The notes under the pieces were generated by a model that had not been told where the DNA came from, did no database searches, and saw only the letters and a list, made by a program, of their open reading frames with translations. The translations under genes were made by a program, and so were the position numbers. A DNA stretch of 6,919 nt from Deltaproteobacteria bacterium. GTDB taxonomy: Bacteria; Desulfobacterota; Desulfuromonadia; Geobacterales; DSM-12255. Location of the stretch: contig JAGFXN010000085.1 in the NCBI GenBank assembly GCA_017861215.1, forward strand, positions 1 through 6,919. Reading direction: 5' to 3'. Shown here piece by piece: positions 1 through 4,901 of the stretch (positions within the stretch are counted from its first letter, which is position 1; every line of letters starts with the position of its first letter).

Positions 1-1
1 G

Positions 2-823
2 TGCGGCTGGCCGCCCAAAATGCCCCAGCCGCTGCCGGGTTCGATTCTCCCCGGCAAGAGAATTGTGGCCTACTACGGCAATCCTCAGTCAAAAAAAATG
101 GGGGCGCTGGGAGAGTATCCGAAAGAGGAGATGCTGCAGCGGCTGAAAACCGCCGTCAAACAGTGGGAGACAGCCGACCCCTCAGTGCCGGTGCAGCCGG
201 CACTGCATCTGATCGCCGTGGTCGCCCAGGGGGACCCGGGCAAGGCGGGCAAGTACCGGATGATCATGCCGGATGCGATAGTGAACCAGGTCTACGGCTG
301 GGCGAAAGAAGCCAATGCGCTGCTCTTTATCGATATTCAGACCGGGCAGGACAATATCCGGAATATCCTGCCGCGCTTTGAATGGCTGCTGAAAAATCCG
401 GACGTTCATCTCGGCATTGACCCGGAGTTCAACCTCATCGCCAGCGGCAAGAAGCCGGGAACAAAGATCGGTACCTACGATGCGGCTGATATCAATTACG
501 CTGCCGGTTATTTGCAGGATCTGGTAAAAAAATACAATCTGCCGCCGAAAATCTTCACCGTCCACCGCTTTACCCAGAACGGGGTCACCAACGCCGGCAA
601 CATCACGCTGCGGCCCGAAGTGCAGCTGGTCATGCATATGGACGGTTGGGGCGCCCCGTGGCTGAAGCGTGACTCCTACAAGGCGTATATCGTCAGCGAG
701 CCGGTGCAGTATGCCGGTTTCAAGCTCTTCTATCACAACGATACCAAAAAAGGCGATCCACTGATGACACCGCAGGAAGTGCTGAAACTCAACCCGAAAC
801 CGCTCTACATCCAGTACCAGTAA
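2..823 (+). CDS. Conserved protein of unknown function, putative TIM barrel (5' end missing)
   Basis: The reading frame is open from base 2, so the true start lies before the window. The ATG at 20 has no Shine-Dalgarno and is unlikely to be the start. The visible 273 residues show eight evenly spaced hydrophobic strands. Counting from the Met at base 20 they are RIVAYYG (14-20), LHLIAVVA (62-69), ALLFIDIQ (100-107), VHLGIDPEF (129-137), KIFTVHRF (177-184), VQLVMHMDG (201-209), FKLFYH (234-239) and PLYIQYQ (261-267), with helix-like stretches between them. This is the pattern of a (beta/alpha)8 barrel. Acidic or polar residues sit at the strand ends (D105, D134, E136, H182, D208), as in glycosidase-like barrels. 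I recall similar uncharacterised proteins, often lipoproteins, in Geobacter and Firmicutes. A secretion signal may lie in the missing part. Fold and enzymatic nature are inference; no substrate can be named. The gene faces the HhH gene convergently. Confidence 0.85.
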   Translation, partial: CGWPPKMPQPLPGSILPGKRIVAYYGNPQSKKMGALGEYPKEEMLQRLKTAVKQWETADPSVPVQPALHLIAVVAQGDPGKAGKYRMIMPDAIVNQVYGWAKEANALLFIDIQTGQDNIRNILPRFEWLLKNPDVHLGIDPEFNLIASGKKPGTKIGTYDAADINYAAGYLQDLVKKYNLPPKIFTVHRFTQNGVTNAGNITLRPEVQLVMHMDGWGAPWLKRDSYKAYIVSEPVQYAGFKLFYHNDTKKGDPLMTPQEVLKLNPKPLYIQYQ

Positions 824-873
824 GGTTTTTTGTCGACGGGCAGGAACCGGCAGAGGCGCTCCGGCCACCTGCA

Positions 874-928
874 AGAACCAGGGAAACTCTGCCATGCCCC
901 GGGGAAGCCCCCTCCGGACGCTGGTTCT
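874..928. repeat. Inverted repeat in the convergent gap
   Basis: Arms AGAACCAG (874-881) and CTGGTTCT (921-928) are perfectly complementary over 8 bases. A smaller GGGG-AAG-CCCC hairpin lies between them (901-911). The repeat sits between the ends of two convergent genes, where a bidirectional terminator would be expected. Neither strand has a proper T tract after the stem, so intrinsic termination is doubtful. The rest of 824-957 holds no gene I can support, only a T6 run at 826-831 directly after the stop codon of the upstream gene. Confidence 0.35.
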
Positions 929-957
929 GCTGTCCTGCAGCTACTGCTTGACGGACC

Positions 958-1200
958 CTACCTTTTGTTTTTGTCCGCCGACCACGTGTGCCGTCCTTTC
1001 TCGGCTTCCCCGGTCATCTTCCTGGCTTGGGTCACGATATCCCGAATCTTTTGCGGGTTCATTCCGGCTATTCTCTCCAGCCCTTTATGTTCTGCTCCGG
1101 CAACCTTGGCAATACTGTCATAGCTGGCATCTACCAGGCGCCGCGACAGGATTTCTCCGATCCCTTTCAGTTTTTGCAGCTCTTTCATTTTTTCTTTCAT
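958..1200 (-). CDS. Small helix-hairpin-helix protein
   Basis: This 80-residue protein carries two helix-hairpin-helix units. The first has the classic LKGIGEILSRRLV core (residues 11-23, G13 and G15 in the hairpin). The second, at about 41-62, reads LERIAGMNPQKIRDIVTQAR. Paired HhH units of this kind (RuvA C-terminal, DNA ligase, DUF4332-like) usually contact the DNA backbone without sequence preference. The rest is a short lysine-rich N-terminus and a basic C-terminal tail (residues 63-80), so a small DNA- or RNA-binding role is plausible but unproven. The start is well set: GGGAGGA lies 5 bases before the ATG at 1200. The nearest good promoter is about 170 bases upstream (1377-1404), which would give a long leader. 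There is no signal peptide or membrane segment. The partner and process are unknown. Confidence 0.9.
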   Translation of the reverse strand: MKEKMKELQKLKGIGEILSRRLVDASYDSIAKVAGAEHKGLERIAGMNPQKIRDIVTQARKMTGEAEKGRHTWSADKNKR

Positions 1201-1312
1201 CGTATCCTCCCTCTATTGTTCTAATTACCGGGAAATGTTGAACACCAGGTGCAAAGGACTCCGTACGTGCATATTCCTTGCATGCCGCGGCTGCTTCCCT
1301 GTTATCGGTGAT

Positions 1313-1334
1313 ATTCAGTGCCGGCACTATGAAT
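1313..1334. repeat. Palindrome in the HhH gene leader
   Basis: AGTGCCGGCACT (1317-1328) is a perfect 12-base palindrome. It is extended by ATTC on the left and GAAT on the right, with a two-base bulge (AT) on the right side. Transcribed from the proposed promoter at 1377-1404 it would begin about 35-40 bases into the leader. No loop or T tract follows, so it is more like a protein-binding dyad than a terminator. It could also be chance. Confidence 0.3.
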
Positions 1335-1530
1335 GAATAGTGGTTTTCGCAGCACCATTGATCCGGCGTTCGTTGAATTGTAGAACAGAAAAGAAATTTA
1401 TCAAGTTTCGGCCGGTGGACAACCGGCGCTCGCGCAACTCTCTGCCACCGGCGAGTCGGGTGGCGGCCAGGCTCATCTGCAGGGGAATGAGCGGAAGGAG
1501 CCGGAAGAGGAGCACATTGAGGGACTTCAT
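1327..1530 (-). CDS. Doubtful small ORF overlapping the end of pssA
   Basis: A 67-codon ORF starts at the ATG at 1530, which overlaps the pssA stop codon in the four bases ATGA, a geometry typical of translational coupling. The first 23 or so residues (MKSLNVLLFRLLPLIPLQMS and onward) are hydrophobic with one lysine near the start, so they could form a signal peptide or membrane helix. The remainder is arginine-rich and resembles nothing I know. Against it: strong hairpins (1411-1464) and a good minus-strand promoter (1377-1404) lie inside it, and other frames are open over the same bases. It may be a decayed remnant or non-coding. I list it only because of the stop-start overlap. Confidence 0.2.
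   Translation of the reverse strand: MKSLNVLLFRLLPLIPLQMSLAATRLAGGRELRERRLSTGRNLINFFSVLQFNERRINGAAKTTIHS
1377..1404 (-). promoter_or_regulatory. Predicted sigma-70-type promoter for the HhH gene
   Basis: On the minus strand a -35 box TTGATA (1404-1399) and a -10 box TACAAT (1382-1377) are separated by 16 bases. Each matches the consensus at 5 of 6 positions. Transcription would start near 1370 and run towards the HhH gene, giving a leader of about 170 bases. This is among the best promoter matches in the window and argues that pssA and the HhH gene are separate units. Confidence 0.5.
1411..1464. repeat. Nested, mutually exclusive GC-rich hairpins
   Basis: Several complementary segments overlap. 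GCCGGT (1411-1416) pairs with ACCGGC (1422-1427) around a 5-base loop. The larger arm GCCGGTGG (1411-1418) also pairs with CCACCGGC (1445-1452). The GCCACC at 1444-1449 can pair instead with GGTGGC at 1459-1464. The middle segment therefore has two competing partners, the geometry seen in attenuators. On the minus strand this lies 118 to 63 bases after the pssA stop and just before the promoter at 1404. It may simply stabilise or end the pssA mRNA. Confidence 0.4.
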
Positions 1531-2156
1531 AGTTTCGGAATGCGGATGCGGCTGATCATCAATGAGCCTGAGAGCGCATACAGCAACACCAGCGGATGCA
1601 GCGCGAAGCCGGCAACATCGAGTTCTCCGCACCAGAGCCTGTCGCGCAACGCGCCGTTCCAGGCCGCCAGCAGCAGGAGGCAGACGAGCAGGAGCGAAGT
1701 CGGGATGGGCGTCCCCTCAAAGTACCTCACCTTGCCCCCCTCTGAAAGATCCTCAGCGGTAATGTTGTAGCGGGCAAGGCGCGACACGCCGCAAACAACG
1801 AAGAATACCAGGACAATCCGGTCGAACAGGCCCTGCATGCCGCAACCGTAGGCAACCATGGCCGGCGCCACGCCGAACGAAATGACATCAGCCAATGAAT
1901 CGAGTTCACGACCCATTGCCGATGACTTTTGCCGCCACCGGGCGATGCGTCCATCAAGGATGTCGAACACGAAGGCGGCGATGATGAGGCTGCAGGCGAT
2001 GTAGACGTGCTTGACGGCGTTCGTTTCCAGGTAGGTCATCGTCGAGAACAGAGCACTTGTACCGCAGGCCGCGTTCGCGAGGGTGAACCAGTCAGCGAGA
2101 TGAAACTCTCGAATCATGGTGAACTTTTTAGGCGAGTCAGGTGATGACATAAGCAA
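1527..2156 (-). CDS. pssA: CDP-alcohol phosphatidyltransferase, probable phosphatidylserine synthase
   Basis: The likely reaction is CDP-diacylglycerol plus L-serine to phosphatidylserine plus CMP at the inner membrane, the first step to phosphatidylethanolamine. The complete CDP-alcohol phosphatidyltransferase signature is present at residues 65-90: D65, D68, G69, A72, R73, G82, D86 and D90, with exact family spacing. These residues hold the metal ions and the CDP group. Six or so hydrophobic segments follow the integral-membrane pattern, and 209 residues is normal for the family. FGVAPA (94-99), SRLARYN (125-131) and YFEGTPIPTS (145-154) are typical of the serine-specific branch. The start is taken as TTG at 2156, 5 bases from AAGGAG; ATG at 2150 is 11 bases away and possible. 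A close relative with another headgroup acceptor cannot be excluded. No decarboxylase gene (psd) lies nearby in the window. Confidence 0.88.
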   Translation of the reverse strand: MLMSSPDSPKKFTMIREFHLADWFTLANAACGTSALFSTMTYLETNAVKHVYIACSLIIAAFVFDILDGRIARWRQKSSAMGRELDSLADVISFGVAPAMVAYGCGMQGLFDRIVLVFFVVCGVSRLARYNITAEDLSEGGKVRYFEGTPIPTSLLLVCLLLLAAWNGALRDRLWCGELDVAGFALHPLVLLYALSGSLMISRIRIPKL

Positions 2157-2310
2157 CAGTTCTCCTTACGGTGTTGTGTCCGCAAGCACGGTAGCAGCGG
2201 CAGGTGGCGGAGCGACGGAGCGGGTACGCGTGCCGTCGCCCGCCGAACGCATCGTGCAGCATGGAGAGAGCGAACGGGGCTGAGCGAGAGGCTTGCGGCC
2301 AGTAGACCAT
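2137..2310 (-). CDS. Possible small arginine-rich ORF upstream of and overlapping pssA
   Basis: The ATG at 2310 has the Shine-Dalgarno GGAGGAG 6 bases upstream, as good as any in this window. The ORF runs 57 codons to a TGA at 2137, inside the start of pssA, overlapping it by 20 bases. The product starts MVYWPQASRSAPFALSMLHD and then becomes rich in Arg, Cys and His, with no family I recognise. Another minus frame over the same bases ends VAPPPAAATVLADTTP with a TAA directly before the pssA Shine-Dalgarno, so a frameshifted older gene is conceivable. The excellent ribosome site and the overlap suggest a leader peptide or translational coupling to pssA. The composition argues against a folded protein. 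Confidence 0.25.
   Translation of the reverse strand: MVYWPQASRSAPFALSMLHDAFGGRRHAYPLRRSATCRCYRACGHNTVRRTVAYVIT
2162..2168 (-). promoter_or_regulatory. pssA ribosome binding site
   Basis: TAAGGAG on the minus strand lies 5 bases before the TTG at 2156 and 11 bases before the ATG at 2150. The spacing favours the TTG start, adding two residues (Met-Leu) before the Met-Ser of the alternative start. Confidence 0.6.
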
Positions 2311-2370
2311 GGGATTCTCCTCCGGCACCGGCCATTACTACCTGCGCAACAGATTTTTTCCCCGAATTAT

Positions 2371-2400
2371 TTGGTTCGCAGGACACAGAGATGCTAAACT
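2371..2400 (+). promoter_or_regulatory. Possible promoter of the zinc-ribbon membrane protein gene
   Basis: TTGGTT (2371-2376) and TAAACT (2395-2400), 18 bases apart, could be -35 and -10 boxes. The start would be near 2407, about 22 bases before the ATG at 2429. Both boxes are only partial matches. The 2311-2428 stretch is the divergent region between this gene and the pssA unit. Confidence 0.3.
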
Positions 2401-2428
2401 GACGGACACTACACACAGAGAGGTAACG

Positions 2429-2770
2429 ATGGAATTTGTACTCATGCTGTTTGTCCTCGTAGGTGGCTCTATAGCCTACTCAGCCTGGAAAAAATCGAAA
2501 TCCCCCGGGAACAGCCAACCCGTTCGCAAGCAAAATGAGCCGGAAAACGGTTCTGCTGAACGTCACTGCCTTGCTTGCGGCTACGAAGGGGAGATGAAAA
2601 CCTGGCTTTCTCATTATAAAACTCCTCAGGTTCTGGTCGTCATCGGTTTTATCTTATTTTATATACCCGGACTGATTTTCATCGCCTGGTATTGGGGTAA
2701 ATACAAATGCCCCAATTGTGGGGCTGTCGGCAAAAACCAGCAGCTACGAGATGCACACCCTGTTGTTTGA
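2429..2770 (+). CDS. Small membrane protein with a zinc ribbon split by a hydrophobic segment
   Basis: This 113-residue protein begins with a hydrophobic segment (about 2-17, MEFVLMLFVLVGGSIAYSAW), followed by a polar linker (21-45). A first CxxC pair, HCLACGYEG (C47, C50), comes next. A long hydrophobic stretch (about 66-89, VLVVIGFILFYIPGLIFIAW) then leads to a second pair, KCPNCG (C94, C97). The two halves of a zinc ribbon thus lie on either side of the membrane segment, which probably dips in and out so that the four cysteines meet on the cytoplasmic face. LITAF-like domains and several bacterial zinc-ribbon membrane proteins share this plan. The start at 2429 is set by AGAGG 5 bases upstream; an in-frame upstream ATG at 2309 lacks a Shine-Dalgarno. 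The gene looks AT-richer than its neighbours, hinting at different ancestry. Its function is unknown. Confidence 0.82.
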   Translation: MEFVLMLFVLVGGSIAYSAWKKSKSPGNSQPVRKQNEPENGSAERHCLACGYEGEMKTWLSHYKTPQVLVVIGFILFYIPGLIFIAWYWGKYKCPNCGAVGKNQQLRDAHPVV

Positions 2771-2786
2771 CAAGCAACAACTTTTT
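2762..2786 (+). terminator. Possible rho-independent terminator of the zinc-ribbon gene
   Basis: GTTGTT (2762-2767) pairs with AACAAC (2776-2781) around an 8-base loop, followed directly by TTTTT (2782-2786). The stop codon of the gene (2768-2770) lies in the loop. The stem is short and AT-rich, so termination may be inefficient. The rest of the convergent gap to 2927 holds no gene I can support. Confidence 0.45.
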
Positions 2787-2927
2787 CTCCTGTTATGATA
2801 CCCCTTCGGTGCCGGGATTCCAGCAGCAAAAGCTATGGTATGCAGTTCGTACGGGCGTCAAGCGGTTACACCCGGTAGCGCCGTACCCCGTCAGACCGAA
2901 GCAGCCAGCCGCACCACCGGTTGCAGC

Positions 2928-4820
2928 TCAAGGGACTATCGCCACCATCCCTTCCGCCAGGGCAAACCTCAGGAAATCAGCGGCATCTGCCTCCGGGATG
3001 GCAAGCTCTGCGACGATCTCGCCGGCGCTCTTGGTCGCTTCCAGCCTCTCCAGGAGCCGGAAATACTGTCCATGCAGCGACTCGGTACGGATCTCGCCGT
3101 TTTTCGGGTAGATGACGGCAGTCGATCCCGTTCCGGAAAGGGCTGCAGCCAGCGCCTTCAGATCGCCGCTCTCCATCTCCAGCAGTTCAAGGATATCATA
3201 ACTGAAAACTGCCAGCCGGGCAGATGCGGCTAGCTGCAGCCGGAGCGTTGCCGGCTCCAGCCGGGCTAGTCGGCCTTTAGCCGGCAGAAGCGGCGGGACC
3301 GCCAGCAGGGCGGCGGCATAGTGATAATTGTAGGTTATCAGGTCAAGCGCCAGCGGCAGCAGCTTTTTTACCCCTTTTTCACTGAAAACCCGGGTTATGA
3401 ACCCGCGCTGCAGCTCGAAGATCCTCTCATCGGTCAGCTCTTTTTCCTTGCGGAAATCAACCCCTTCGGCATCAAGGTAGGCAGCGAAACGGAGCAGCAG
3501 TTCAGTCGGCTTCATCTGCAGCGGCGCCAGCATGGTCATGAACCAGGAGACAGCTCTCCCCCGGCTGTAGAAGATATCGCAGGCTGCAGCCAGTCTGGCT
3601 GCTCCGGACAGCTCTTCGGCAGGGAATTCGGGTGAGGAGATGAGTGTGTAGGGTGACTCCTGCAGGTGGCGCAGCCCCAGTTCGGCGCTACGCGCCGCCA
3701 GCCTGGTGCCGGGCAGCAGCGCCAGCGGGAAGATGTCGAGATGGTTCGGGTAGAGCCCAAGGGCAAAGTCGAGGCTCTCCCGAAAACCGGAGAAACTGTC
3801 TCCGGGCAGACCGTAGATAAGGTCGAAGCCGAATACCGCGCCGGCAGCGTTGAGCAGCCTTACTCTGGAGACAAAATCGGCGCGGCTGAAACTGCGGCCG
3901 ACACCCTGCAAAACAAAGCTGCTGCCGCTCTGCAGGCCGATCTGCAGGGAGCAGGTTATGGCGGCAAAGAGTTTTGCCTGTTCCCGGTCAAGGAACTCGC
4001 TTCTTACTTCGAAATGGAAGTGTATGGCAGGAGCGACCTTCCTGATCAGGCGCAGGATACTGACGGCACGCGCCTTGTCGCTGTTGAAGGTGGAGTCGAG
4101 TACAAAAACCTGGGAAACCCTGTTGGTAACGAGCCAGTGCAGCTCCTCCTCAAGCCGCTGCAGGGAAAAGCGCCGCACCTTGCGGCTGCCGCCGGAGTCG
4201 AAACAGAAATCGCAACTGAAACTGCAGCCGCGAGAAATCTGCCAGAGCATCCCGGCATACTTTGACGCGTCGATCATCCCGGAAAGCAGCGGCGACGGGA
4301 GGTCATCCAGGTCCGCCGGCGGAGCGGCAGGATTCGACCGCAGCAGCCCACCCTGCAGGGTTGCTGTTCCGGCGGCTGATGCAACTGCTTTGCCTGCCAG
4401 CAGCAGCCTGACCGCGGCCACAAGGGCGCTTTCCCCTTCGCCAGGGATGAGGAAATCCCACGGTGCTGCGCCGAGCAGCCGCTGCTGATCCGCAGTCGCT
4501 TCAGGCCCGCCACAGAAGAGGGTGAGATTCGGGGCTTCCTGTTTGAGGATTCCGGCCACCGAGCAGCAGAGAACCCTGTTCCAGAGATATACGGAGAAAC
4601 CGGCGAGATGGGGCTGCGTCTCCCGGATCAGCCTGGCGCAATCCTGAGGCGACTGGTTCAGGTAGAGGTCGAGGATGGTTACTTTTACCTGCACGGGCAG
4701 ATGCCTGGCGACTGCGGCCGCGAGGAAAGCCGCTGCCAGCGGCACTGACTGCGGTGATTTCTCCGGGTGAATCGCGACGAGCGTTATCCGTAGCCCGCTG
4801 TCAGCCAATGCAATCTTCAT
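2928..4820 (-). CDS. B12-binding-domain radical SAM protein, DUF4080 type
   Basis: This is a 630-residue cytosolic protein. Residues about 12-140 form a Rossmann-like B12-binding domain (PLAAAFLAAAV at 27-37, CGGPEA at 103-108, PGEGE at 126-130), but the cobalamin-ligand DxHxxG motif is absent. The linker DDLPSPLL (172-179) leads to the radical SAM barrel. There SRGCSFSCDFC places C199, C203 and C206 as ligands of the 4Fe-4S cluster that cleaves S-adenosylmethionine. FVLDSTFN (239-246), LQIGLQSGSS (292-301) and FDLIYGLPGD (332-341) are the usual later barrel motifs. The C-terminal part (about 430-630) matches the DUF4080 type in layout as I recall it. The substrate is unknown. The start at 4820 has only a weak Shine-Dalgarno and begins 40 bases after a strong terminator, so its own promoter must be very close or inside the preceding gene. 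Confidence 0.93.
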   Translation of the reverse strand: MKIALADSGLRITLVAIHPEKSPQSVPLAAAFLAAAVARHLPVQVKVTILDLYLNQSPQDCARLIRETQPHLAGFSVYLWNRVLCCSVAGILKQEAPNLTLFCGGPEATADQQRLLGAAPWDFLIPGEGESALVAAVRLLLAGKAVASAAGTATLQGGLLRSNPAAPPADLDDLPSPLLSGMIDASKYAGMLWQISRGCSFSCDFCFDSGGSRKVRRFSLQRLEEELHWLVTNRVSQVFVLDSTFNSDKARAVSILRLIRKVAPAIHFHFEVRSEFLDREQAKLFAAITCSLQIGLQSGSSFVLQGVGRSFSRADFVSRVRLLNAAGAVFGFDLIYGLPGDSFSGFRESLDFALGLYPNHLDIFPLALLPGTRLAARSAELGLRHLQESPYTLISSPEFPAEELSGAARLAAACDIFYSRGRAVSWFMTMLAPLQMKPTELLLRFAAYLDAEGVDFRKEKELTDERIFELQRGFITRVFSEKGVKKLLPLALDLITYNYHYAAALLAVPPLLPAKGRLARLEPATLRLQLAASARLAVFSYDILELLEMESGDLKALAAALSGTGSTAVIYPKNGEIRTESLHGQYFRLLERLEATKSAGEIVAELAIPEADAADFLRFALAEGMVAIVP

Positions 4821-4860
4821 GCAGGGTACTCGCAGGTTCTCTTGAAAGGGGTGGTGAAGA

Positions 4861-4901
4861 AAAGCGCGGACCGGCTAGGAAAGTTTAGCCGGTCGCGCTT
4901 T
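4861..4901 (-). terminator. Strong rho-independent terminator of the MXAN_5187-like gene
   Basis: The left arm AAAGCGCG-G-ACCGGCTA (4861-4877, one bulged G) pairs with TAGCCGGTCGCGCTTT (4886-4901) around an 8-base loop. Read on the minus strand the stem ends in GCGCTTTTCTTC, a usable U tract. The stop codon TAG (4877-4875) and the last residues of the protein (about KARPAKLS) are encoded within the hairpin. The plus strand has a weaker T-rich tail, and no plus-strand gene needs it. Confidence 0.8.

Larger units (their letters stand above)
1201..1526. other. Intergenic region between pssA and the HhH gene
   Basis: From the pssA side on the minus strand, this stretch holds a cluster of GC-rich hairpins (1411-1464), a sigma-70-like promoter (1404-1377), a 12-base palindrome (1317-1328) and the Shine-Dalgarno of the HhH gene just before 1200. 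No coding region here has recognisable protein similarity. Two minus frames and one plus frame stay open over most of 1330-1530, which is common in GC-rich DNA and not strong evidence of a gene. I read it as the end of the pssA transcript plus the leader of the HhH gene. Confidence 0.5.

Noticed and set aside
797..831. AAACC/GGTTT arms followed by T6 at the end of the first gene, as a terminator
   Set aside because: The stem has five pairs with a 22-base loop, too weak to support an intrinsic terminator call.
182..895. Minus-strand 237-codon ORF opposite the first gene
   Set aside because: It is a shadow of the conserved plus-strand protein, has no Shine-Dalgarno, and its sequence is low in recognisable structure.
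1118..1327. Minus-strand ORF with a protein-like start (MPALNITDNREAAAACKEYA) before the HhH gene
   Set aside because: Its GTG start has no Shine-Dalgarno and its second half runs out of frame through the HhH gene, which has a strong ribosome site and a known domain.
2309..2428. Forty-codon N-terminal extension of the zinc-ribbon protein from ATG 2309
   Set aside because: There is no ribosome site before 2309, the extension is not membrane- or signal-like, and the ATG at 2429 has AGAGG at good spacing and directly begins a hydrophobic segment.
2820..2900. Resemblance to a cyclic-di-GMP (GEMM) riboswitch: CGTCAAGC followed by GGTAGCGCCGTACC
   Set aside because: Only fragments match the GEMM core, the first conserved half is missing, and no gene follows on the plus strand. 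Probably coincidence.
3666..4488. Two long plus-strand ORFs (199 and 212 codons) inside the radical SAM gene
   Set aside because: They are antisense to a clear, motif-rich gene, lack ribosome sites and have no recognisable domains. Long open antisense frames are expected in GC-rich DNA.
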